64,000 bases of DNA from WLMZ01 sp043753895 (GTDB lineage Bacteria; Actinomycetota; Acidimicrobiia; Acidimicrobiales; Ilumatobacteraceae). The notes under the pieces are model-generated. The model worked only from the letters and a program-made list of their open reading frames with translations, was not told the origin of the DNA and made no database searches. Below are positions 1 through 7,576 of the stretch, in pieces. Where the stretch lies: contig JAYUWK010000146.1 of NCBI GenBank assembly GCA_043753895.1, forward strand, positions 1 to 64,000, in the 5' to 3' direction. The position numbers were made by a program, and so were the translations under genes. The first letter of the stretch is position 1, and the number at the start of each line of letters is the position of its first letter.

Positions 1-95
1 AACGAGGGCAGAACCACTGACCGCCAGTGGGCAGAACTATTGGCCACCAACGGGCAGTTTCGTGACCGCCTATGGGCAGGATCTCATGTCCGCCG
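1..95. repeat. Tandem ~23-bp degenerate repeat, possible IS21-type element end
   Basis: The hexamer GGGCAG recurs at 6-11, 29-34, 52-57 and 74-79, a period of 22-23 bp. Each later copy is preceded by a CCGCC/CCACC-type core (units begin near 18, 41, 63 and 87). Regularly spaced terminal repeats of this sort are known at the ends of IS21-family elements, so this may be the downstream end of an istA/istB element lying left of the window. No transposase is visible here, so the element assignment is inference. The periodicity itself is seen directly. Confidence 0.5.
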
Positions 96-240
96 ACACA
101 CCGGCCAGCCCGGCCGTTGGTGCGAGACCAGGCCGTCGGTAGGGGACCGGGATGCACGACAGAGACCATCAACCGCCCAGCGAGTCCGCCACGACACGCG
201 ACTTCGCAACGACTTGTGCGGACCGCCTCGATAATGGGGC

Positions 241-471
241 GTGTCGTTGGCGACGAGCCAGCCGAAGTCGTCGATTGATTGGCGGCGTCCTCGAACGCGA
301 TATCGCCCGGACAACCCGAGGAACACGATCGAGGTCATCGAGCGATTCGGTTCGGCATGGGCCGACCACAACCTTGAATTGGTGATGTCTATGCTCAGCG
401 ATGACTGCGTCTTCGAGGCCACCGGTCGGGCACCTGATGGGATGCGCTGCGAGGGCCGTGAGACGATCTGA
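241..471 (+). pseudogene. SnoaL-like/NTF2-fold fragment (broken gene)
   Basis: The 76-codon frame ends in about 45 residues that read like the start of a SnoaL-like polyketide-cyclase/limonene-epoxide-hydrolase fold: an initial helix around IEVIERFGSAW, then LVMSMLSDDCVFEATG and a truncated EGRETI. Family members run to roughly 120-150 residues. Here a stop follows at once and the other frames do not continue the domain. The first ~25 residues are unrelated in character. It lies between a repeat resembling an IS end and the usp gene, consistent with a decayed remnant. No function is expected. Confidence 0.45.
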
Positions 472-540
472 TCGCCGCACCGTTGAGCATGTTGGTGGTG
501 TACCCACGAAGCTGCCCACAAAAATGGGCCGAGTGTTGGG

Positions 541-996
541 CTACTTCGTCGTGTCGACGATGAGCAGGCTGCAGGGCGCGTGATGCGAGATCTTGTTCGG
601 CACGCTGCCGAGGATGAACCGCTTCCTGCCGGTCATGCCACGGTTGCCGACGACGAGCAGATCGGCTGACACCGATGTGGCAACGCTGATGAGCGCATCC
701 ACCGGATCGCCAGTGACGGCGTGTGTTTCTACATCGACGCCCAAGTCCTTTGCGGTGGCGAGTGCCTGATCACAGACCGAGCCGGCGCTCTCGGCGATGC
801 CTGCATTGAGGCGATCGAGATCGATGACCGGTCCTCCCGAGCTGGCCGACATCGCCGCAACGCTGAACGACACCGGCTGGTACGCGTGTACCACGTGCAA
901 CTTTGCATCGGCGAACTTGGCCAAGGTTGCGGCGTGCAGGACCGCGACCTCAGCAGTTTCGGAGCCGTCTGTTCCCACCACGATGTTCTTGTACAT
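541..996 (-). CDS. Universal stress protein (UspA family)
   Basis: A 151-aa single-domain Usp. The N-terminus MYKNIVVGTDGS is the standard beta-1 strand followed by the phosphate-binding turn. The C-terminus has the ATP-binding signature G-2x-G-9x-G-S (GNRGMTG, then GSV), so it is predicted to be an ATP-binding cytoplasmic Usp. The start is ATG at 996 because the frame continues upstream without family similarity. It is divergent from the fucosidase gene at 1104, sharing a ~107-bp intergenic region. Members act in stress or dormancy responses, but the specific role cannot be read from sequence. Confidence 0.9.
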   Translation of the reverse strand: MYKNIVVGTDGSETAEVAVLHAATLAKFADAKLHVVHAYQPVSFSVAAMSASSGGPVIDLDRLNAGIAESAGSVCDQALATAKDLGVDVETHAVTGDPVDALISVATSVSADLLVVGNRGMTGRKRFILGSVPNKISHHAPCSLLIVDTTK

Positions 997-1103
997 TCCG
1001 CTGATTGTGACAGCTGCGCTGTGTACGTGCAAGCGTCGGGGCGCCAACCGCTCGGAGGACGCACAGCCCCAATCGCTCTGGGCTGTCGTGACACACTGTC
1101 GCG

Positions 1104-2450
1104 ATGTCAGAGACAGCGATGCCATTCGCCGACCGTCAGATCCCCACGTGGTACGACGACGCCAAGTTCGGGATCTTCATCCACTGGGGCCCCTATGCCG
1201 TGCCGTGCTTCGCTCCGCTCGATCACGACATGGGTGATCTGTTCGGCCGCGGCAACTGGACCGAGGCGTTTCGCGCCAGTCCCTATTGTGAGTGGTACCT
1301 CAACTCGTGGGCGCTGGAGGGCAGCCCCACGGCGTTGCACCACGCGGCCACGTACGGAGAGCGTGGCTACGACAGCTTCGTCGAGGAGTTTCGAGACAGG
1401 TCGCGTGGAGTCGACGTGGCCCACTGGGCCGATCTGTTTGCCGCGTCCGGCGCGCGCTACGTGGTGCCGGTGACCAAACACCACGACGGATTCCTGATGT
1501 GGCAGAGCAACAACCCGAACCCGAATCGCTCGGGATGGATGGCTGATCGCGATCACGTCGGCGAACTGGCCGAGGCATCGCGAAACCGTGGCATGCGTTT
1601 CGGCACATATTACTCGGGTGGTCTTGACTGGACCTTCAACAAGCCCGGCTTCGACAGCATCATGGGCATGGTGCAGAACATCCCGGTCACGCCTGAGTAC
1701 TGCGCATACGTCACCGCGCACGTTCGCGAGCTCACCGATCGGTACAGCCCGAGCCTGATGTGGAACGACATTGCTTGGCCGATGCCGCTCGACCCCAACG
1801 ACATGTTCAGGTACTACTACGACCGCGTGCCCGACGGCATCGTGAACGACCGGTGGAACATCATCGCGGTCAAACAGGGCACGCTGCACGCCGACATCGA
1901 CACGCCCGAGTACTCGACCACGGCATCCAGCGATCGCAAGTGGGAGGTGTGCCGTGGCATCGGCCGATCGTTCGGGTACAACCGCATGGAAACCGAGGCA
2001 ACCATGCCCACGGCTGACGAGTTGGTGTGGATGCTGGTCGACATCGTCGCCCGCGGCGGCAACCTGTTGCTCAACGTGGGGCCAACCGCCGATGGTCAGA
2101 TCCCCATGGCGCAGGCAGCGCGCCTTACCGCGCTCGGCTGGTGGCTGCGGGTCAACGGCGAGGCCATCTATGGCACCCGCCCGTGGCGCATCCAGAGTGG
2201 TGTCGCCGGCGACGGTCGTCAGGTTCGATACACCTGGAACGGTGACACGGTGCACGCATGCGTCGAGGGCGGACCGAGCGGTGAGGTTCGTCTCGCTGGC
2301 GTGTCGGTGGCGCAGGGATCCTCGGTACGAATGCTTGGCAACAGCCGCGAACTCCCGCACCACGTGGATGACGACGACCTGGTGATCACGCTGGTCGATC
2401 ACCTTCCGGCCTCACCGGCGACGGTATTCGCGATCGTCGGAGCGCATTGA
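1104..2450 (+). CDS. Alpha-L-fucosidase, glycoside hydrolase family 29
   Basis: A 448-aa protein with the GH29 TIM barrel: an N-terminal WYDDAKFGIFIHWGPYAVP segment, the VPVTKHHDGFLMW motif near residues 121-133, and LMWNDIAWP near 218-226, where D222 occupies the nucleophile position. The C-terminal third is a beta-sandwich-like tail. It would hydrolyse alpha-L-fucosides. No signal peptide is visible, so it is predicted intracellular, acting on imported fucosylated oligosaccharides. No sugar transporter or fucose catabolic gene is adjacent. No clear Shine-Dalgarno precedes the ATG, so the message may be leaderless or have a short leader. Confidence 0.88.
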   Translation: MSETAMPFADRQIPTWYDDAKFGIFIHWGPYAVPCFAPLDHDMGDLFGRGNWTEAFRASPYCEWYLNSWALEGSPTALHHAATYGERGYDSFVEEFRDRSRGVDVAHWADLFAASGARYVVPVTKHHDGFLMWQSNNPNPNRSGWMADRDHVGELAEASRNRGMRFGTYYSGGLDWTFNKPGFDSIMGMVQNIPVTPEYCAYVTAHVRELTDRYSPSLMWNDIAWPMPLDPNDMFRYYYDRVPDGIVNDRWNIIAVKQGTLHADIDTPEYSTTASSDRKWEVCRGIGRSFGYNRMETEATMPTADELVWMLVDIVARGGNLLLNVGPTADGQIPMAQAARLTALGWWLRVNGEAIYGTRPWRIQSGVAGDGRQVRYTWNGDTVHACVEGGPSGEVRLAGVSVAQGSSVRMLGNSRELPHHVDDDDLVITLVDHLPASPATVFAIVGAH

Positions 2451-2460
2451 CCACAGCGTC

Positions 2461-3951
2461 TCAGGTGCGTGGCGCTCCGACGAAGCGTCCTGCCTGAGCG
2501 GGACGATCCAGGCCCGCCTGCCCGTCGGCAATCGTGGTGATGCGATCGATCATGTACTGCGGTGCAGGAACGGTCTTGGCGAGTTCGGTGTCGACATGCA
2601 GATACATGTGCTCACCGGTCGCGATGATGCTGTGATCGTCAGCGCGATGGATGCGGTTGAACAGATGCAGCCGCTTGGCATCGTGGGCCATCACCTGCGC
2701 AGTCACGTACACCACATCGCCGGCATGCGATTGGGCGATGTAGGAGATGTGGCTCTCGACGGTGTAGTAGCTATGCCCGCCGCGCAGGTATTCGGCGTCG
2801 ACGCCGATGTAGCGCAGGAACGCGTCCGCGGCGTCACCCGAGAGTTGGGCATATCGACTGTCGTTGGTGTGCCCGTTGTAGTCCACCCAATCGGTGGGAA
2901 TACGAATGTCGTGCACCCGCAATGGCTGGGACAGGTCGCCTTCGGCTGATGGCGCCGGGGCTCTGTCGAACAGGGCGCGTTCATAGTCGGCAAGCACCTC
3001 GCCGGCGCCGTAGCCAACGGTGCGCAGGCCCTGCATCACCGACACGAGGCAGTCGTCGCGCAGCGCCTCGAGCTCGCGAATGGTCGCGCCAGCGGCCTGG
3101 TTGTCGGATTGCCCCACGAGCCGCTCGAGCAGGTCGTCGGTGAGTTCGGGCACGTCCATCAGCTTGGTCCACGGCCACTGCAGTGCGGGGCCGAACTGTG
3201 CCATGAAGTGGCGCATTCCGGCCTCGCCGCCAGCGATGCGGTACACGAGGAAGGTGCCCATGAAGCTCCACCGCAGGCCCGCACCGAATCGAATGGCGTC
3301 GTCAATTTGCTCAGTGGTCGCGACGCCGTCGTTCACGAGCCAGAGCGCTTCTCGCCACAGGGCCTCGAGCAGGCGATCGGCGACGAATCCGTCGATCTCC
3401 TTGGCAAGCACCAACGGGCGCATGCCGATGGCGGTGTAGACCTCGACCGCTCGCGCTTTTGCAGCGTCGGACGTGGCGTCGCCGCCGCAGACCTCGACCA
3501 GCGGCAGCAGGTACACGGGATTGAACGGGTGGCCCACGACCAAGCGCTCAGGGTGACGCATTCCCGTTTGTATGTGCGTGGGCAACAGGCCCGACGTAGA
3601 CGAGCCGAACACCACCGACGGGTCCGCGGCTGCGCTGGAGCGAGACAGGATCGACTGCTTCAGGTCGAGCCGTTCGGGAGCGCTCTCCTGTACAAAGTCG
3701 ACGCCAACCACGGCCTCTTCTGGCGTCGTGACGAACCGCAGGGTGCCCTCGGCCGGCAAAGGAGCCATCGTGAGCATGCCAAAGGCGCGGCGGGCGTTTG
3801 CAATGACCTCTCCCACCTTGCGCGGCGCCACGGGATCGGGGTCGTACAACGTGACGTCGACACCGTTGAGCAGGAAGCGTGCCGCCCAGCCTCCGCCGAT
3901 CACGCCGCCGCCGAGCAGGCCGACGTGGGCGAGACCGGGGATGGGACTCAC
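2461..3951 (-). CDS. Carnitine 3-dehydrogenase fused to a C-terminal thioesterase
   Basis: A 496-aa bifunctional protein. Residues ~7-330 form a 3-hydroxyacyl-CoA-dehydrogenase-type enzyme with a Rossmann loop GLLGGGVIGGGW (11-22) and catalytic-His motif GHPFNP (H141). Residues ~345-480 are a hotdog thioesterase (VDYNGHTNDSRY at ~356). This fusion is known for L-carnitine dehydrogenases: the dehydrogenase oxidises carnitine to 3-dehydrocarnitine with NAD+, and the thioesterase hydrolyses betainyl-CoA to glycine betaine. The GTG start at 3951 overlaps the stop of the upstream cleavage-enzyme gene by 4 bp (GTGA), so the two are translationally coupled. The open frame upstream of 3951 is out-of-frame shadow of that gene. 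The two activities correspond to Pseudomonas cdhA and cdhB. Confidence 0.87.
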   Translation of the reverse strand: MSPIPGLAHVGLLGGGVIGGGWAARFLLNGVDVTLYDPDPVAPRKVGEVIANARRAFGMLTMAPLPAEGTLRFVTTPEEAVVGVDFVQESAPERLDLKQSILSRSSAAADPSVVFGSSTSGLLPTHIQTGMRHPERLVVGHPFNPVYLLPLVEVCGGDATSDAAKARAVEVYTAIGMRPLVLAKEIDGFVADRLLEALWREALWLVNDGVATTEQIDDAIRFGAGLRWSFMGTFLVYRIAGGEAGMRHFMAQFGPALQWPWTKLMDVPELTDDLLERLVGQSDNQAAGATIRELEALRDDCLVSVMQGLRTVGYGAGEVLADYERALFDRAPAPSAEGDLSQPLRVHDIRIPTDWVDYNGHTNDSRYAQLSGDAADAFLRYIGVDAEYLRGGHSYYTVESHISYIAQSHAGDVVYVTAQVMAHDAKRLHLFNRIHRADDHSIIATGEHMYLHVDTELAKTVPAPQYMIDRITTIADGQAGLDRPAQAGRFVGAPRT

Positions 3952-4844
3952 CGCTCCACCAATTGCAGTTGGTCGCGCACGCCTTGGGCGGACATGACTT
4001 TCGCGTTCATATTCGTGAGGATGTCGACGGCGCGGGAGACCAACTGGGCGTTGGTCGCCAACTGGCCGGCACCCAGATAGAGGTTGTCCTCGAGCCCCAC
4101 GCGCACGTTGCCTCCCGCGAGGGCGGCCATGGCCACATACGGGATCTGCATCCGCCCGATGGAGAACGCAGAGAACACACACCCGGCGGGCAGCAGGTTG
4201 ATCATCGCCATCAGCGAGGTCACGTCGTCGGGCGCGCCGTAGGCGATACCCATACACAGTTGCACCATCACGGGATCGTCGAGCAAACCGTCGCGGATCA
4301 TTTCTCTCACCATCACCAGGTGACCGGTGTCGAACACCTCGAGTTCGGGGCGCACGCCCAGTGCCTGTACCTGCCGCGCCATCTCGCGCAGAATGCTCGG
4401 CGTGTTGACCATGATGTAGTCGCCACCCGACGCGAAGTTCATCGTGCCGCAGTCGAGCGTGCAGATCTCGGGCAGGATGGCGCGTACGTGCTTCAGTCGC
4501 TCGGTGGCCCCGGCCATGTCGGTGCCATCGGGGTTTGCCGGCAACGGGTTCTCGCCGCTGCCGAGCACGAGATCACCCCCCATTCCCGCTGTGAGGTTGA
4601 TCACCACATCGACATCGGCGGCACGGATGCGTTCGACAGCTTCTGCGTATAGCTCGGTGTCGCGGGCGCCGACGCCCGTGTCTGGATTACGCACGTGGAG
4701 GTGCACCACGGCAGCCCCCGCGCGGGCGGCATCGATGGCGGACTCGGCGATCTGCTGCGGAGTGACGGGCACGTGCGGGCTCTTACCCGTGGTGTCCCCG
4801 GCGCCGGTGATTGCGCAGGTCACGTATACGTTCCAATTCATCAT
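3948..4844 (-). CDS. 3-keto acid cleavage enzyme (BKACE/DUF849), likely 3-dehydrocarnitine:acetyl-CoA
   Basis: A 298-aa DUF849 protein. The zinc-site motif HLHVR appears near residue 50, and the family elements VFDTGHL and VGLEDN are present. BKACE enzymes condense a beta-keto acid with acetyl-CoA to give acetoacetate and a new CoA ester. Coupling to a carnitine dehydrogenase-thioesterase points to 3-dehydrocarnitine as substrate, giving betainyl-CoA plus acetoacetate (the role of Pseudomonas cdhC). Two adjacent ATGs (4844, 4841) follow an AAGGA at 5 or 8 nt. It is first in a two-gene operon, divergent from the gamma-butyrobetaine dioxygenase with only 71 bp between. Substrate assignment rests on context. 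Confidence 0.85.
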   Translation of the reverse strand: MMNWNVYVTCAITGAGDTTGKSPHVPVTPQQIAESAIDAARAGAAVVHLHVRNPDTGVGARDTELYAEAVERIRAADVDVVINLTAGMGGDLVLGSGENPLPANPDGTDMAGATERLKHVRAILPEICTLDCGTMNFASGGDYIMVNTPSILREMARQVQALGVRPELEVFDTGHLVMVREMIRDGLLDDPVMVQLCMGIAYGAPDDVTSLMAMINLLPAGCVFSAFSIGRMQIPYVAMAALAGGNVRVGLEDNLYLGAGQLATNAQLVSRAVDILTNMNAKVMSAQGVRDQLQLVER

Positions 4845-4915
4845 TCACGTCCTTGTTTCGGAAAGATTCCGTCTAGCGGAAGCCAACAATACACACCGCC
4901 GAAAACCGGCGCGCT

Positions 4916-6148
4916 ATGGTCTGGGCAGTGACGACACCCGACTTCGACACCTATCCGATCGACTACAGCATCGTGTCGGCCGAGCCCCACGAGCGCTGGG
5001 TGCAGGTCGGGTGGTCCGATGGTCGGATCAGCCGTTTCCACCACGTCTGGCTGCGCGACAACTGCCCGTGCAGCGAGTGTGTACAACAGGGAACAAGGGA
5101 GCAAACGTTCGAACTCGTGTCGGTCTCGCCCGATGTGCGCGCAACCTCGGCCCACATCACGCCCGCCGGTTCTCTGGCGGTGGTGTGGTCAGAGATGGAT
5201 CACGCCAGCGAGTTCCATGCCGGATGGTTGCGTGCCAATTGCTACGGCGACGAAGCACGCGCTGCGCGCACCACGCCGATCATCACTTGGGACAGCCACA
5301 CCTGGTCGGTGCCGCCCACGTTCGACGGACAAGCAGTACTGAGCGACGACGACGCACTGTACGAATGGCTGGTCGCGCTCCGTACCTACGGTGCCACCCG
5401 GTTACGCAACGTCCCCTGCACTGATACCGCCATCGGCGATATTGTCGGCCGCATCGGCATCGTGCGCGAGACCAACTTCGGCGTGCTGTGGGACGTCTGG
5501 AGTGAGCCGAATCCCGCGACCAATGCGAACACAGCGCTGCCGCTGCCGCCGCATGTCGACCTGCCCACACGCGAGTACCAACCCGGTTTGCAGTTCCTGC
5601 ACTGCGTCGAGAACGAAGCCATCGGCGGCGACAGCATTCTCGTCGATGGTTTCCGCATTGCCGAGTTGCTGCGCGAGCAGTACCCCGAGCATTACCGCAC
5701 GCTCACCACGGTGCCGTGGAACTGGGCCAACCGCGCGACCACGACCGACTATCGGTTCCGTTCACCGCTCATCGTCACTGCGCCCGATGGTTCGGTGAAC
5801 GAGGTGCGCGTCGGAAACTGGCTGCGAGCTCCTCTGGATCTCCCGTTCGACGACGTCGACCGTGCCTACAGCGCCTATCGCGTGTTGTTCGAGATGACCT
5901 ATCGGGCCGATCTGCAGCTGCGCTTCCGTTTCGCGCCTGGCGATCTCATTGCATTCGACAACCGCCGCGCGCTGCACGCGCGCAGCGAGTTCACCGATGT
6001 TGGTGGCCGCCGTCATCTACGGGGTTGCTATACCGAACGCGACGAGCTGTACTCGCGCCTGCGCATGCTCGAACGGTCGCAGCGTGAACGGCGCGTTGCT
6101 GCAGCGGCGCAAGATATCAACGCCGCGTCGCACTCAGCGCTTCGGTAG
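4916..6148 (+). CDS. Gamma-butyrobetaine dioxygenase (2-oxoglutarate/Fe(II)-dependent)
   Basis: A 410-aa protein with the two-domain architecture of BBOX/trimethyllysine hydroxylases. The N-terminal DUF971 zinc domain has C50, C52, C55 (RDNCPCSEC) and H101. The C-terminal TauD/TfdA double-stranded beta-helix has Fe(II) ligands H213-x-D215 (PPHVDLP) and H354 (RRALHAR), with a downstream Arg (RRHLRG) for 2-oxoglutarate. The predicted reaction hydroxylates gamma-butyrobetaine to L-carnitine. It is divergent from the carnitine cleavage operon, so this gene would feed that pathway. The alternative start is GTG 4928. Trimethyllysine dioxygenase is the main alternative, but carnitine-pathway context favours BBOX. 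The 3' end overlaps the convergent metallophosphoesterase by 15 bp. Confidence 0.86.
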   Translation: MVWAVTTPDFDTYPIDYSIVSAEPHERWVQVGWSDGRISRFHHVWLRDNCPCSECVQQGTREQTFELVSVSPDVRATSAHITPAGSLAVVWSEMDHASEFHAGWLRANCYGDEARAARTTPIITWDSHTWSVPPTFDGQAVLSDDDALYEWLVALRTYGATRLRNVPCTDTAIGDIVGRIGIVRETNFGVLWDVWSEPNPATNANTALPLPPHVDLPTREYQPGLQFLHCVENEAIGGDSILVDGFRIAELLREQYPEHYRTLTTVPWNWANRATTTDYRFRSPLIVTAPDGSVNEVRVGNWLRAPLDLPFDDVDRAYSAYRVLFEMTYRADLQLRFRFAPGDLIAFDNRRALHARSEFTDVGGRRHLRGCYTERDELYSRLRMLERSQRERRVAAAAQDINAASHSALR

Positions 6149-7546
6149 CAACAGGCTCACATCGCCATCGACATCGCGCCCGCTCATGCGCGCCTCCACG
6201 TTGTCCGAGCAGAACAGACGGGCCAGCTTGCGGTGCAAGGTTGCCAGACCGTCGGGCTCATCGAGATGGTCCATGAGGGTGCAGCGCAACTCGATCGAGT
6301 CGTCGACGTGGCGCAGTACCTCGATGGAACGTGCTTGCGATGGCCAGTCGATGATCGATGAGGTCGTGATCTCCCAGAAGCCGCCGGCCGCGCCGGGCCG
6401 TGGCTCGATGCGGTTAATGTGGCGGTGCCCGACGAGCCACGCGATCACGCACGGATGGCGGTGCACCACAGCCGCCATATCAGGCGCCAACCCGCGATCG
6501 GCCCGATGCCCGCGATCGTTCACGAGTGTGTCGGCTCCATGGTGACTCACCAGGATCGCCAGCCGCGAGGACTCACCGTCGACCTCGGTGAGGCGTTCGT
6601 CGAGCCAGTCGAGTTGCGCCAATCCGATGCTGCCTTGGTAATCGCCATCGGGATGGTTCGTGTCGAGCAGGACAAGACGCACGTGTTCGGTGTCGATGAC
6701 CGTGTCGCAACTCGATCGCTGCCGATTGGCCTCTGAGTATCCCGTCGCTCCGGCGCGGATGTGCGCGTCGATCCATTCCAGCCGATCGATAGCGCGCCTC
6801 GAAGTGTCGGAGGAAACCGGGAACGCAGGACCACACGAGAATGCCTCGGGCTCGTCGAGGAACAGATTGAGTGGGTCGTCGGGCTCGAAACCGACCGGAC
6901 GGGTGAGCGATTTCGTTGCACCGGTCGCGAGTCGCTCGAGCTCGGGGTTGGTGAGCGCCGTGCCCTGACGCATCAGGTCGTGATTCCCGGGCACGCTGGT
7001 CCACGGAACTGCGAGACCCGCTGAGGCGATGGGGGCGCTGACGCGCTCGATGAAGTCCGGCACGGTCGGGTAACCGAGGTCACGCCACATGTCGTCGATG
7101 TGTCCATCCGGGCACCAGTAGGGCCACGGCTCGCCGAGTGCGCTTTGGGATGCGTCTTGGGCGCTACCGATAGCACTTAGTCGGGCCACGCCGCCGCTCA
7201 TCAGCGCGAGGTATGCATCGAGCTCGTTTCGCTGCGCGTTGTCGATGTTGTCGCCGGTGGACACCACAAGATCGAAGGCGCTGTTCGATCCGGGGGCAGT
7301 GGGATTCTGCGCGATTGCTTCAACATGTGCATGCAATGCCCAGGCCGTAAGCGCGTCGTAGGGTCGATGCATATGCAACAAGGGTCGAAACGATGGGTCG
7401 TGCGCCTCGAGTTGCACCCACTCGGCACGAGCCGGCGATGCGGCATCAAGTACGTGTGTGTCTGTCACGTGCGCCAGTGCGAGCAGTACCTTCCCATCTC
7501 CAACGGCAGGCGCGCCGCCCAGATCGTTTCGGGTCACTCTGGCCAT
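6134..7546 (-). CDS. Calcineurin-like metallophosphoesterase
   Basis: A 470-aa protein containing all the dimetal phosphoesterase blocks in order: VTDTH near the N-terminus, GDNIDN, GNHD, SHHG and GHRH. It is longer than minimal calcineurin-like enzymes and resembles the actinobacterial PPA1498-type family (TIGR03767), whose substrate is unknown to me. The ATG at 7546 (MARVTRND) begins the family-like sequence, and codons further upstream are low-complexity shadow. No signal peptide is evident. It sits inside the carnitine cassette between the dioxygenase and acetoacetyl-CoA synthetase on the opposite strand, with no obvious metabolic link. Confidence 0.82.
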   Translation of the reverse strand: MARVTRNDLGGAPAVGDGKVLLALAHVTDTHVLDAASPARAEWVQLEAHDPSFRPLLHMHRPYDALTAWALHAHVEAIAQNPTAPGSNSAFDLVVSTGDNIDNAQRNELDAYLALMSGGVARLSAIGSAQDASQSALGEPWPYWCPDGHIDDMWRDLGYPTVPDFIERVSAPIASAGLAVPWTSVPGNHDLMRQGTALTNPELERLATGATKSLTRPVGFEPDDPLNLFLDEPEAFSCGPAFPVSSDTSRRAIDRLEWIDAHIRAGATGYSEANRQRSSCDTVIDTEHVRLVLLDTNHPDGDYQGSIGLAQLDWLDERLTEVDGESSRLAILVSHHGADTLVNDRGHRADRGLAPDMAAVVHRHPCVIAWLVGHRHINRIEPRPGAAGGFWEITTSSIIDWPSQARSIEVLRHVDDSIELRCTLMDHLDEPDGLATLHRKLARLFCSDNVEARMSGRDVDGDVSLLLPKR

Positions 7547-7576
7547 GCCGCCGAGGCTACAACGACCGCGTAGCGT

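Noticed and set aside
1107..2402. 431-codon open frame on the minus strand
   Set aside because: Antisense shadow of the GH29 fucosidase; His/Arg/Val-rich composition and no family motif.
3952..4257. N-terminal extension of the carnitine dehydrogenase frame to 4257
   Set aside because: This part is an out-of-frame shadow of the BKACE gene; the GTG at 3951 gives the family N-terminus and the usual 4-bp overlap.
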